Source of the DNA: Rhizobacter sp. Root1221
GTDB lineage: Bacteria; Pseudomonadota; Gammaproteobacteria; Burkholderiales; Burkholderiaceae_C
Direction: 5' to 3'
DNA length: 52,222 nucleotides
Assembly: GCF_001425785.1 (NCBI RefSeq)
Contig: NZ_LMDI01000004.1
Location: forward strand, 74,842 to 127,063
This document shows positions 1 through 10,200 of the stretch, piece by piece (positions within the stretch are counted from its first letter, which is position 1; each line of letters begins with the position of its first letter). The translations under genes were made by a program, and so were the position numbers. Under the pieces are notes generated by a model, which was given only the letters and a program-made list of their open reading frames with translations, was not told where the DNA came from and made no database searches.

Positions 1-1340
<1,340 letters not shown>

Positions 1341-1410
1341 GGATCCCGGCGCGCTGCTGGCGCCAAGGGCGCCAGACACACCCACGCTAGGGGGGCGATC
1401 GGCGCATCGA

Positions 1411-1500
1411 TGGTGGAAGGCGTGGGATTCGAACCCACGGAGGGCTTACGCCCTCGGCAGTTTTCAAGACTGCTGCCTTAAACCGCTCGGCCAGCCTTCC
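1411..1500 (-). tRNA. tRNA-Ser(UGA)
   Basis: A class II tRNA of 90 nt reads on the minus strand from 1500. The acceptor stem GGAAGGC/GCCTTCC is perfect. The anticodon stem GCAGT/ACTGC closes the loop CTTGAAA with anticodon TGA. The long variable arm is a GAGGGC/GCCCTC hairpin with a GTAA loop, and the T arm is GTGGG-TTCGAAT-CCCAC. CCA is encoded. Position 73 reads A, whereas serine tRNAs normally carry G73. Confidence 0.95.
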
Positions 1501-1610
1501 TGTGATGTGGGCGATAGTGTAATCGCGCAGCGGAGCGCATCCCCGGCCCGCCGCGCGGCCAAGGTGCGCGGTGTGACGGCGGCTGCCAGAATCGCCCTAG
1601 GAGGTGCGCC

Positions 1611-2150
1611 GTGACCCTGATCCGCGTTGACCGTTCGACCCTGGTACTCGTCGACTACCAGGCCCGCCTGCTCCCGGCGATCCACCGGTCCGCCGAGGTG
1701 CTGGACGCCGCGATCCGCCTGGCGGACGTGGCCCGCGAACTCGGGGTGAGGGTGGTGGGCACCGAGCAGAACCCGGCGGGCCTCGGGCCCACGGCGCCCG
1801 CGCTGCAGGTGCGGTGCGACCAGGTGCTGGCCAAGACACACTTCGACGCGTGCGCGGACGGCCTGCTGGCCGGCCGGCCCGCCCACGAGGTGGTGATCGC
1901 CGGCTGCGAGTCGCACGTGTGCCTGCTGCAGACGGCGCTGGGCCTGGCCGGCGCCGGCCACACGGTGTGGGTGGTGGCAGACGCCTGCGGCTCGCGCCGC
2001 GTGGCCGACCACGACCTCGGCATGCAGCGCCTGCGCGATGCCGGCGTGCGCATCGTCAACGTGGAGATGGTGGCCTTCGAGTGGCTCCGGTCGTGCTCCC
2101 ACGACCGGTTCAAGGCGGTGCTGGCGCTCATCAAGTCGGCGCCGCTCTGA
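1611..2150 (+). CDS. Isochorismatase-family cysteine hydrolase
   Basis: A 179-residue protein of the isochorismatase-like fold (YcaC type). The three catalytic positions are visible: Asp15 in VDYQ, Lys75 in AKTHFD and Cys104 in GCESHVCLLQ. Members hydrolyse isochorismate, nicotinamide or other amide/ester substrates; the substrate cannot be read from sequence. GTG is chosen as start because a strong Shine-Dalgarno (AGGAGG, 1599-1604) sits seven bases upstream. It is cytoplasmic with no signal peptide, and is convergent with the alpha/beta hydrolase downstream. Confidence 0.88.
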   Translation: MTLIRVDRSTLVLVDYQARLLPAIHRSAEVLDAAIRLADVARELGVRVVGTEQNPAGLGPTAPALQVRCDQVLAKTHFDACADGLLAGRPAHEVVIAGCESHVCLLQTALGLAGAGHTVWVVADACGSRRVADHDLGMQRLRDAGVRIVNVEMVAFEWLRSCSHDRFKAVLALIKSAPL

Positions 2151-2176
2151 CTTCGGTGGGATCGGCCAACCGAAGT

Positions 2177-3091
2177 TCAGTCGGCGGCCCTCACAACGGT
2201 GGCACCCGGGGTGCCGGCTGGCAGGCGCCCCGTCTGCAACCAGGCGAGGGCCGTGGGCCACAGCGTGGCCTCGAACCGGCTGTGGAAGAACCCGAAGTGC
2301 CCGATGGTGTCCACGCCGATGTCGGCCGGTGCGATGCGCAGGTGCGTGCGCTGGCTGCCGCCGAAGTAGCCGAGCAGGCGCTCGGTGGCGGGGATGGTGC
2401 CGAACGGGTCGTCGGTGAGGCTGATGGCCAGCACGTGGGCCTTCATCGCGGCGAACGACGGCGGCGGGCCGGACTGCCAGGTTCGCCGGCCGCTGGGCCG
2501 GTGTTCGAGGCGCGGGGTGCACGCGGCCCAGTCGCGGGCCACGCCGCGCGGGGTGTCTTCCATCCAGCCGAGCCGCTTGGCCGGCACGTACCCCAGCACG
2601 GCGGCCAGCGCGGGCATGGCCACGTGCCACTTCGCCACCATGCGCCAGCGTTCGCGCGGCGCGTAGTCGCGCCAGTAGGCGTACTGCGCGCCCACGGTGA
2701 CCAGGCGCCGGATCACGGGCGCCGAGGGCGCGAGCCCCGCGGCGCAGCCCCCGAAGCTGTGGCCCACCACGTCGATGGGGCGCCCGGGGAAGGCCGCCGA
2801 GGCGTGCTGCAGCACCGCCTCGAAATCCAGGCCGCCCCAGTCGGCCCACGACGCGTCGAACCCGCGCAGCGAGGCCGGACGGGACTCGCCGATGCCACGG
2901 TAGTCGTACAGGATCACGTCGGCGCCGTGCGCGAACAGGTGGTCGGCGAACCGGGTGTAGTAGCGGCAGCGCACCGACGTGGCGGCGTTGACGATGACCA
3001 CCGGCCGGTCGGGCGCCGGCTCGCCATGGGCCCACACGAACCCGCGAAGGGGCGCCCCGTCGCGGGCGTGCAGCGTCAGCGGGCGCTGCAT
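2177..3091 (-). CDS. Alpha/beta hydrolase
   Basis: A 304-residue serine hydrolase. The nucleophile elbow is GHSFGG (Ser112), a likely acid follows in SLTDDPFGT, and the likely catalytic His is in DTIGHFGFF near residue 266. The N-terminal half has the strand/oxyanion pattern VVIVNAATS and DYRGIGES. No signal peptide is visible, so it should be cytoplasmic. It begins one base after the stop of apaH (TGACATG), so the two are probably co-transcribed. Substrate unknown. Confidence 0.8.
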   Translation of the reverse strand: MQRPLTLHARDGAPLRGFVWAHGEPAPDRPVVIVNAATSVRCRYYTRFADHLFAHGADVILYDYRGIGESRPASLRGFDASWADWGGLDFEAVLQHASAAFPGRPIDVVGHSFGGCAAGLAPSAPVIRRLVTVGAQYAYWRDYAPRERWRMVAKWHVAMPALAAVLGYVPAKRLGWMEDTPRGVARDWAACTPRLEHRPSGRRTWQSGPPPSFAAMKAHVLAISLTDDPFGTIPATERLLGYFGGSQRTHLRIAPADIGVDTIGHFGFFHSRFEATLWPTALAWLQTGRLPAGTPGATVVRAAD

Positions 3092-3092
3092 G

Positions 3093-3920
3093 TCAATGGA
3101 ACGGCGAGGCCTGGTCGCACGGTACCTGGAACAGCCCCTCGCGTTCGCCGCGCGGGCCCACGCGCATGGCGGTGAGCTGGCCGCCCCACACGCAGCCGGT
3201 GTCGAGCGACAACAGGTCGGGGCGGTCGATCAGCCCGAGGGTGGACCAGTGCCCGAACGCCACCGGCACGCCAGCCGTGAGCCGCCCGGGGGCGTCGAAC
3301 CAGCGGTACAGGCCCGGCGGCGCCTCGCCCTGGCCGTCCTTGCTGTGCAGGTCGATGGTGCCGTCTGCAGCGCAGAAGCGCAGGCGGGTGAGCACGTTGA
3401 TGGCAAAGCGCAGCCGGGCGTCGCCGGCCAGGGCGGGGTCCCAGCGGTCGGGGGTGTTGCCGTACATCACCGCCAGGAAGTCGGCCAGGTCGGGCGCCTG
3501 CAGCCGGGTCTCGATCTCGCCGGCCAGCGCGAGGGTGGTGTCCAGGTCCCACTGGGGCACGATGCCGGCATGCACCATCAGCCAGCCGTGTTCGAAGAGT
3601 GCCAGGCGCTGGTGGCGCAGCCAGTCGACGATGGCGGGGCGGTCCACCGCGTCGAGCACGTCGTCGAGCGTGTCGCCCTTCGACGGCTTGCGGGTGCCGT
3701 GGGCCACCGCGAGCAGGTGCAGGTCGTGGTTGCCCAGCAGGCAGGTGGCGGTGTCGCCCAGGCCCACCAGGCGGCGCAGCGTGGCGAGCGTGGCCGGGCC
3801 GCGGTTGGCCAGGTCGCCGAGCAGGTAGAGCCGGTCGCGCGACGGGGAGAAGTCGACACGTTCGAGCAGGCGTTCGAAAGCGTCGCAGCAGCCCTGCAGG
3901 TCGCCGATCAGGTAGTTCAT
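3093..3920 (-). CDS. apaH: Symmetrical bis(5'-nucleosyl)-tetraphosphatase
   Basis: ApaH splits diadenosine tetraphosphate into two ADP, limiting alarmone Ap4A. The metallophosphatase motifs are in order: GDLQG (6-10), GDLANRG (35-41), GNHD (63-66), and late His motifs in VHAGI and AFGHWSTLG. Length of 275 residues fits the family. The frame is open 13 codons further upstream (to 3959), but the ATG at 3920 places GDLQG at the usual distance from the N-terminus. It is followed immediately by the alpha/beta hydrolase gene and is divergent from the CBS-domain transporter. Confidence 0.93.
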   Translation of the reverse strand: MNYLIGDLQGCCDAFERLLERVDFSPSRDRLYLLGDLANRGPATLATLRRLVGLGDTATCLLGNHDLHLLAVAHGTRKPSKGDTLDDVLDAVDRPAIVDWLRHQRLALFEHGWLMVHAGIVPQWDLDTTLALAGEIETRLQAPDLADFLAVMYGNTPDRWDPALAGDARLRFAINVLTRLRFCAADGTIDLHSKDGQGEAPPGLYRWFDAPGRLTAGVPVAFGHWSTLGLIDRPDLLSLDTGCVWGGQLTAMRVGPRGEREGLFQVPCDQASPFH

Positions 3921-4027
3921 GGGTGCATTGTGCCGTGGGGGGTGGATACGGATTGTCACCGGGGTCTGCTACCCTAGACGCCTTCTTCGTATCGTGCGCG
4001 TCCGGACGTTCCCGGGGCGCGCCCCGC

Positions 4028-5329
4028 ATGGACATCGCTCTACTTGTTTTCCTGATCCTGCTCAATGGCCTGTTTGCCATGTCAGAGATGGCACTCACTG
4101 CCAGCCGCAAGGCGCGGCTCCAGGTGATGGTCGAAACCGGGGAGTCGGGCGCCCAGGCGGCGATGGACCTGCACGACAACCCCACGAAATTCCTGTCCAC
4201 GGTGCAGATCGGCATCACGTCGATCGGCGTGCTCAACGGCATCGTGGGCGAGGCCGCCTTCGCCGCACCGTTCGCGCACTGGCTTGCCCGCGGGTTCGAC
4301 ATTTCGGCGCATGCCGCCGGCATCACGGCCACCGGCCTGGTGGTCATGTGCATCACGTTCGTCACCATCATCTTCGGCGAGCTGGTGCCCAAGCGGCTGG
4401 GCCAGATGTACCCGGAATCGGTGGCCCGCCTCGTGGCGCCGCCCATGGAGCTGCTGTCGCTCGTCGCGCGCCCGTTCGTCAAGCTGCTGTCGTGGTGCAC
4501 TGAGGCCACGCTGCGGCTGCTGGGCATCCGCGGCGGCCCGTCGCGTTCGGTGACCGAAGAGGAAATCGCCGCCAGCCTCGAGGAAGGCCTCGACGCCGGG
4601 ATCATCGAGGCACAGGAGCACCAGATGGTGCGCAACGTGTTCCGCCTCGACGACCGTGAGGTGGGCTCGATGATGATCCCGCGCACGGACATCGTGTGGC
4701 TCGATGCCAATGCCGGCGCCGACCAGATCCGCGAGGCCATGTCGGCCCAGGAGCACTCGCGCTACCCGGTGTGCCGCGGCGGCCTGAACGACGTGCTGGG
4801 CATCATCAGCGCGCAGAGCCTGCTGCAGCAGCAGCTGCAGGGCCTGCCGCTGTCCCTCACGGAACACCTGCAGCCGCCGGTGTTCGTGCCTGAGACGCTG
4901 TCGGGCATGGAGTTGCTCGACCAGTTCCGCGCCACGAGCGCGCAGCTCGTGTTCGTCGTCGACGAATACGGCGAGGTGCAGGGCGTGATCACCGTGCGCG
5001 ACGTGCTGGAAGCCATCACCGGCGAGTTCTCCACGCCGGCCGACGGCGACGCATGGGCGGTGCAGCGCGACGATGGTTCGTGGCTGTTCGATGGCCTGAT
5101 CCCCGTGCCCGAGCTGAAGGACCGCCTCGACCTGAAGGACCTGCCCGACGAAGACCGCGGGCGCTACAACACGCTGGCCGGCATGGTGATGCTGCTGCTG
5201 GGCCGCCTGCCGCAGACCACCGACTCGGTCGAGTGGGAAGGCTGGCGCTTCGAGGTGGTGGACCTCGACGGCAAGCGCGTCGACAAGGTGCTCGCCACCG
5301 CCCTGGAAACCGGAGACCACGACCGATGA
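4028..5329 (+). CDS. CNNM/CorC-type CBS-domain membrane protein (hemolysin-like)
   Basis: A 433-residue protein of the HlyC/CorC (CNNM) family, linked to Mg2+/Co2+ export. The first ~190 residues form the DUF21 membrane domain (MDIALLVFLILLNGLFAMSE, then hydrophobic segments with FGELVPKRLG). Two CBS domains follow (MMIPRTDIVWL and VFVVDEYGEVQGVITV), then a C-terminal CorC_HlyC transporter-associated domain ending near residue 430. ATG 4028 is chosen because it starts the first membrane helix; the frame is open upstream into antisense sequence of apaH. Its stop overlaps the next start (ATGA, 5326-5329), so translation is coupled to the SapC-like gene. Confidence 0.9.
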   Translation: MDIALLVFLILLNGLFAMSEMALTASRKARLQVMVETGESGAQAAMDLHDNPTKFLSTVQIGITSIGVLNGIVGEAAFAAPFAHWLARGFDISAHAAGITATGLVVMCITFVTIIFGELVPKRLGQMYPESVARLVAPPMELLSLVARPFVKLLSWCTEATLRLLGIRGGPSRSVTEEEIAASLEEGLDAGIIEAQEHQMVRNVFRLDDREVGSMMIPRTDIVWLDANAGADQIREAMSAQEHSRYPVCRGGLNDVLGIISAQSLLQQQLQGLPLSLTEHLQPPVFVPETLSGMELLDQFRATSAQLVFVVDEYGEVQGVITVRDVLEAITGEFSTPADGDAWAVQRDDGSWLFDGLIPVPELKDRLDLKDLPDEDRGRYNTLAGMVMLLLGRLPQTTDSVEWEGWRFEVVDLDGKRVDKVLATALETGDHDR

Positions 5330-6084
5330 GCGCTGCCGCGCTGTACACGCAGCTGGTGCTGCTCGACCGCCAGAAACACCGCACCACCCGCGTGCGCGGC
5401 TGGACCGACCGCCGCGCCGCGGCGGGCCTGAACGCCGTTTTCTGCGCGGCCGCCGAATTCGCCGAGGCCTGCAAGGCCTTCCCGCTGCTGTTCATCCGCA
5501 GCGGCGAACAGGATGCACGGGGCCAGCCGGTGATCACGCCCGTGTGCCTGCTGGGACTGGAGGCCGGCGAGAACCTCTTCGTCGACGACGGCACCTGGAC
5601 GGCCGCCTACGAGCCCGCCTTCCTGCGCCGCTACCCGTTCGCGCTGGTGGACGCCCGCCAGGACGGCGGCGACGCGTCGGCCCAGGCCGTGGCGGTGGAT
5701 GCCGGCTTCGGCGGCCTCGCCGAGCACGGCGACGGCGAGCGCCTCTTCGGCGACGACGGCGAACCCACGCCATACCTGCAGCAGGTGCTGCAGTTCCTGA
5801 ACGACTACGAAGCGGCGGTGCAGATCACCCGCCCCATCGGCGCCCACCTGCAGTCGCTCGGGCTGCTGAAGGACATGCGCGCGGCCGGCAAGCTCACCAA
5901 CGGCGAGCCGTTCGCGGTAGACGGTTTCCTCGTGGTGGACGAGGAGAAGCTGCGCGCGCTGCCCGACGACGTGGTGCTGTCCATGCACCGCGGCGGCCTG
6001 CTGGCGCTGGTGCACGCGCACCTGGTGTCGCTCAGCAACCTGTCGCGGCTGGTGGACCGGAAGTCGGCCCGGCGGCGGGCCTGA
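5326..6084 (+). CDS. SapC-like family protein
   Basis: A 252-residue protein matching the SapC family named after a Campylobacter S-layer-linked gene, unrelated to the peptide ABC permease SapC. Family-like features are the N-terminal LLDRQKHRTTRVR, an EFAEACKAFPLLFIR segment, LFGDDGEPTPYLQQVLQFLNDYE in the middle (read in parts), and a C-terminal FLVVDEEKLRALPDD block. No signal peptide or membrane helix is evident. It overlaps the CBS-domain gene by 4 nt. Biochemical function is unknown. Confidence 0.8.
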   Translation: MSAAALYTQLVLLDRQKHRTTRVRGWTDRRAAAGLNAVFCAAAEFAEACKAFPLLFIRSGEQDARGQPVITPVCLLGLEAGENLFVDDGTWTAAYEPAFLRRYPFALVDARQDGGDASAQAVAVDAGFGGLAEHGDGERLFGDDGEPTPYLQQVLQFLNDYEAAVQITRPIGAHLQSLGLLKDMRAAGKLTNGEPFAVDGFLVVDEEKLRALPDDVVLSMHRGGLLALVHAHLVSLSNLSRLVDRKSARRRA

Positions 6085-6126
6085 CACGTCGCTGTCCACA
6101 GCACAGCGCCAGCTGGCAACCTGGCC

Positions 6127-6170
6127 TTGACTCCCGGCGGCCGCAGGGGATACTGTATGGATGAACAGTA
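6127..6170 (+). promoter_or_regulatory. LexA box on the dnaE2 start codon, with overlapping sigma-70-like promoter
   Basis: The 20-mer at 6151-6170 has outer arms TACTGT/ACAGTA and contains the SOS consensus CTGT-N8-ACAG at 6153-6168. It covers the dnaE2 ATG (6161-6163). A promoter-like pair overlaps it: TTGACT (6127-6132), 18-bp spacer, TACTGT (6151-6156). If used, transcription would start at about 6161-6165, giving a leaderless or near-leaderless mRNA. An SD-like AGGGGA (6145-6150) would serve only transcripts starting further upstream. Confidence 0.8.
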
Positions 6171-9100
6171 TCCCCCAGGGCGCAGCGGCACCGCGCCTTG
6201 CGCTGCCCGCCTACGCGGAGTTGCATTGCCGCAGTAATTTCACTTTCCTGACGGGCGCTTCCCACCCCGAGGAACTGGTCGAGCGGGCCATCGCCCTCGG
6301 CTACTCGGCGCTGGCCATCACCGATGAATGTTCGCTTGCGGGCGTGGTGCGCGCCCACGTCGCCGCGCGCGAGCGGCCGCTGCACCTGATCGTCGGGGCA
6401 GAGATGCGGCTCACGCCGGTGGCCGAGCCGTCGGCGGGCGGGCCGCGGCTGCCGCTGCGGCTCGTGCTGCTGGCGCAGTCGCGCCGGGGGTACGGCAACC
6501 TGTCGCAGTGGATCACCGTGGCGCGCCGGCGGGCGGTCAAGGGCAGCTACCTGGCGCACGCGTCCGACCTGGAGGGCCGGGTGCCCCACGCACCCATGCT
6601 CGCGGGGCTGCCTGATTGCCTCGGGCTGCTGGTGGTGCAGGCCGGGCAACCGTTCGAGGAGGTGTTCGCCCAGGCCATGTGGCTCAAGACCTGGTTCCAG
6701 GACCGGGCGGCGCTCGCGCTCGAGCTGCTGCACCGCCCGGGCGACGACGACCTCGTCACCCACGTGCTGCGGGTGGCCGAACTCACCGGGCTGCCGGTGG
6801 TGGCGTCGGGCGACGTGCTGATGCACGTGCGCTCGCGCAAGGCCCTCCAGGACACGCTGGCCGCCACCCGCCTCAACCGCCCCGTGGCCGACTGCGGCTG
6901 GCAGCTCGAACCCAATGCCGAACAGCACCTGCGCTCGCGGGCCCGGCTGGCGGCGTTGTACGACCCCGCCTGGCTCGCGCAGACGGTGGCGCTGGCGGCG
7001 CGCTGCACGTTCTCGCTGGGGGAACTGAAGTACGAGTACCCGCAGGAACTGGTGCCGCCCGGCGAAACGCCCACCAGCCACCTGCGCGCGCTCACGTGGG
7101 CGGGTGTCCCGCGGCGGTTCCCTGGCGGGCTGGAACCCGAACTCGCCGCCCAGATCGACAAGGAACTCGCGCTCATCGCGCAGCTCGGCTACGAGGCCTA
7201 TTTCCTCACGGTGGCCGACATCGTGGCCTGGGCTCGCGCGCAGGGCATCCTGTGCCAGGGGCGGGGCAGTGCGGCCAACTCGCTCGTGTGCTACTGCCTG
7301 CACGTCACCGAGGTGGACCCGCGCCGCGCCACGATGCTGTTCGAGCGGTTCATCAGCGCCGAGCGCAACGAGCCGCCCGACATCGACATCGACTTCGAAC
7401 ACCAGCGGCGCGAGGAGGTCATCCAGTACCTCTACCGCAAGTACGGCCGCCACCGCGCGGCGCTCACGGCGGTGGTGATCAGCTACCGGCCGCGGTCGGC
7501 GCTGCGCGACGTGGGCCGGGCCCTCGGCATCGACCAGGCCGCCATCGACCTGCTGGCCAAGAGCCAGCAGTGGTTCGACGGCGACACCGTCAACGCCGAC
7601 CGGCTGCGCGAGAACGGCTTCGACCCGGACGCCCCCGTCACGCGCCGATGGGTCGAACTCACCGCGCAACTCATCGGGTTCCCGCGCCACCTGAGCCAGC
7701 ACCCGGGCGGGTTCGTGATCGCGAAGGACCGCATCGAGCAGCTGGTGCCAGTGGAAAACGCCGCGATGGACGGCCGCAGCATCGTGCAGTGGGACAAGGA
7801 CGACCTCGACGCGCTGGGGCTCATCAAGGTGGACATCCTCGCGCTGGGCATGCTGAGCGCGCTGCGCCGGTCGCTCGAGTACGTGGGCCACAAGCTCGGC
7901 CGCCCGTTCACGATGCAGGACGTGCCCGACGGCGACACCCCCACGTACGACATGATCTGCCGCGCCGACACGGTGGGGGTGTTCCAGATCGAAAGCCGCG
8001 CGCAGATGAGCATGCTGCCGCGGCTGCAGCCGCGCACCTACTACGACCTGGTGGTGGAGGTGGCCATCGTGCGGCCCGGGCCCATCCAGGGGGGCATGGT
8101 GCACCCGTACCTGCGCAACCGCGGCCTGCCGCCCGACCAGATCGAGTACCCCCGCGACGAGATCAAGCCCGCGCTCCAGCGCACGCTCGGGGTGCCCATC
8201 TTCCAGGAGCAGGTGATGCAGATCGCCATGCTGGCGGCCGACTTCACCGGCGGCGAAGCCGATGCGCTGCGCCGTGCCATGGCCGCCTGGAAGCGCAAGG
8301 GCGGCCTCGGGCCGTTCGAGCGCAAGCTCGTGGGCCGCATGGTGGAGAAGGGTTACGAGCAGGACTACGCCGAACGCATCTTCAAGCAGATCGAGGGCTT
8401 CGGCGAATACGGCTTCCCCGAAAGCCACGCGGCCGGGTTCGCGCTGCTCGCGTACGTGAGCAGCTGGCTCAAGTGCCACCACCCGGATGCCTTCCTCACC
8501 GGCTTGCTCAACAGCCAGCCGATGGGGTTCTATGCGCCGGCCCAGCTGGTGCGCGATGCGCGGGCGCATGGCGTCACGGTGCAGCCGGTGGACGTGAACG
8601 CGAGCGGCTGGGACAGCCACCTCGAGGGGGATGCCGAGCCGTGGCGTGCCGTGCGGCTCGGGCTGCGGCAGGTCAAGGGGTTCACCGAAGCGGCCGCGTG
8701 CCGGCTGGCGGCCGCGCGCGCGGAGGCCGCGTTCGCCAGCCCCGAGGACCTGGCACGCCGCGCCGCGCTGAGCGGCCAGGAACTCGAGTGGCTGGCCCAG
8801 GCCGACGCGTTGCGGCACGTGCCCGGCGTGACCACGGGCCCGGCGGGCGGGCACCGCCACCAGGCGGCCTGGGCGGTGGCCGGCATCGACACCCGCCCCA
8901 CCGAACTGCTGCGGGCCACCCGTGTGGTGGAGGCGCCCGCGCAACTCGCCGCGCCCGCGGCCATCGAGGACACCCTGGCCGACTACCGCGCGCTCGGCCT
9001 CACGCTTGGCGCCCATCCGCTGGCCCTGCTGCGCGCGCAACTCGATGCCTTCAAGGTGCTGCCGGCCAGCGCGTTGCGCGAGCTGCCGAACGGCCGCCTG

Positions 9101-9388
9101 GCGCGGGCGAGTGGCCTCGTCACGCACCGCCAGCGCCCGCCCACCGCGAAGGGCACCATGTTCGTCACGCTGGAGGACGACACCGGGGGCATCAACGTGA
9201 TCGTGTGGCCGAAGGTGGTGGAGGCCCAGCGCAAGCCGCTGCTGGGGGCGGCGCTGCTGACCGTGTTCGGGCAGTGGCAGCGCCAGGGGGAGGGCGACCG
9301 GGCGGTGATGCACCTCGTGGCCACGAAGGTGATCGACCACACCCCGCTGCTGCAGGGGCTGGCCACGCGCAGCCGGGATTTCCGGTAA
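6161..9388 (+). CDS. dnaE2: Error-prone DNA polymerase DnaE2 (SOS mutagenesis)
   Basis: A C-family DNA polymerase alpha-like subunit of 1075 residues, the usual DnaE2 size. The PHP domain starts with YAELHCRSNFTFLTGASHP (residues 18-36). The palm shows GRGSAANS and the catalytic acidic block PPDIDIDFEH (Asp407, Asp409). The C-terminal OB-fold includes FVTLEDDTGGINVIVW, and the protein ends SRDFR as is typical of DnaE2. With ImuA and ImuB it performs translesion synthesis in the SOS response. Here it stands alone, with no imuA or imuB beside it. The LexA box at its start predicts direct SOS control. Start codon is set by family alignment and the box. Confidence 0.95.
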   Translation: MNSIPQGAAAPRLALPAYAELHCRSNFTFLTGASHPEELVERAIALGYSALAITDECSLAGVVRAHVAARERPLHLIVGAEMRLTPVAEPSAGGPRLPLRLVLLAQSRRGYGNLSQWITVARRRAVKGSYLAHASDLEGRVPHAPMLAGLPDCLGLLVVQAGQPFEEVFAQAMWLKTWFQDRAALALELLHRPGDDDLVTHVLRVAELTGLPVVASGDVLMHVRSRKALQDTLAATRLNRPVADCGWQLEPNAEQHLRSRARLAALYDPAWLAQTVALAARCTFSLGELKYEYPQELVPPGETPTSHLRALTWAGVPRRFPGGLEPELAAQIDKELALIAQLGYEAYFLTVADIVAWARAQGILCQGRGSAANSLVCYCLHVTEVDPRRATMLFERFISAERNEPPDIDIDFEHQRREEVIQYLYRKYGRHRAALTAVVISYRPRSALRDVGRALGIDQAAIDLLAKSQQWFDGDTVNADRLRENGFDPDAPVTRRWVELTAQLIGFPRHLSQHPGGFVIAKDRIEQLVPVENAAMDGRSIVQWDKDDLDALGLIKVDILALGMLSALRRSLEYVGHKLGRPFTMQDVPDGDTPTYDMICRADTVGVFQIESRAQMSMLPRLQPRTYYDLVVEVAIVRPGPIQGGMVHPYLRNRGLPPDQIEYPRDEIKPALQRTLGVPIFQEQVMQIAMLAADFTGGEADALRRAMAAWKRKGGLGPFERKLVGRMVEKGYEQDYAERIFKQIEGFGEYGFPESHAAGFALLAYVSSWLKCHHPDAFLTGLLNSQPMGFYAPAQLVRDARAHGVTVQPVDVNASGWDSHLEGDAEPWRAVRLGLRQVKGFTEAAACRLAAARAEAAFASPEDLARRAALSGQELEWLAQADALRHVPGVTTGPAGGHRHQAAWAVAGIDTRPTELLRATRVVEAPAQLAAPAAIEDTLADYRALGLTLGAHPLALLRAQLDAFKVLPASALRELPNGRLARASGLVTHRQRPPTAKGTMFVTLEDDTGGINVIVWPKVVEAQRKPLLGAALLTVFGQWQRQGEGDRAVMHLVATKVIDHTPLLQGLATRSRDFR

Positions 9389-9425
9389 CCGCCCCGGGCG
9401 AGAAGATCGAGTTCGCCGCGAACGG

Positions 9426-10061
9426 TCAGGCCGCTTGCGGCTCGGTGTCGCGCGGCGAGGTGGCGTTGGCCGTCACGCGGCGGGCGCTCTGCAGCGCCAG
9501 CTTGAGGTCGCGCGGTGACCCGGTGACCACCACGAGGTTGGTGTCGGGGTGGCGGAACGTGCCCGATTCGGCGGCCTTCGGCAGCCACAGCACCGGTGCG
9601 GCACCGGCGGCCAGGGCGCCCTTGGCGAGCGCGGCCACCGGGTCGGGCCACAGCGGCTTGTCCTTGGCGTTCACGAGCCGTGGCCCCGTGCTGCCCTTGC
9701 CCGGCGTGGACGACCATGTGGCGGTCTTGAACGCATGGATGTCCACCACGAAGCGCATGCCATCGTCGCGGATCACCGCGAGCGGAGCCACCCAGCCGCC
9801 CGGCAGGCGCTTGTCGAGCTTGACCGACCACTGGGTGGGCAACGAGAGTGCGGTGCGTGACTTCTCCACGAGGCGGCGGCGCCGCTCGATCCATTCGGCC
9901 CGTGCGGCGATGGCCAGCCCGGCCACCCCCACCACGGCAGCGCCGGCGGCCACCTCCCACCACCCGCGGCCGAAGATCAGGCTCACCTGGAGGCTGATGG
10001 CTGCCAGGCCGAGGCCGAGCAGGAGTTGAGCGAGCCAGTTGATGAGGGGATTGTGACGCAT
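9426..10061 (-). CDS. Small membrane protein with a possible nuclease-related (NERD-like) domain
   Basis: A 211-residue protein counted from the ATG at 10061; the frame is open 19 codons upstream with unlikely Cys/Arg-rich sequence. Two membrane helices lie at about 6-30 and 33-51 (INWLAQLLLGLGLAAISLQ and WWEVAAGAAVVGVAGLAIA), followed by a soluble domain. MRFVVDIHAFKTATW and the following GPRLVNAKDKPLWPDPV pattern faintly resemble a NERD fold, but the match is weak. It is convergent with dnaE2 and divergent from yaaA. Treat as hypothetical inner-membrane protein. Confidence 0.65.
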   Translation of the reverse strand: MRHNPLINWLAQLLLGLGLAAISLQVSLIFGRGWWEVAAGAAVVGVAGLAIAARAEWIERRRRLVEKSRTALSLPTQWSVKLDKRLPGGWVAPLAVIRDDGMRFVVDIHAFKTATWSSTPGKGSTGPRLVNAKDKPLWPDPVAALAKGALAAGAAPVLWLPKAAESGTFRHPDTNLVVVTGSPRDLKLALQSARRVTANATSPRDTEPQAA

Positions 10062-10200
10062 GGATCCGGGCGAAAAAGGGCACGGGCAACGCAGACGCGC
10101 CCATCCGGATTCTGGCAAAGGCGGTGCCCGGCGAGGTGGTACGAATTAACGTTTCGGGGCTCGGCGGCGGCGGCCGCTCCGCCTGAACGAAAATCGGCGG

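Noticed and set aside
6032-9340. 1102-codon minus-strand frame
   Set aside because: Antisense of dnaE2; long antisense frames are expected at this G+C content and its composition is His/Arg/Val-rich without any family motif.
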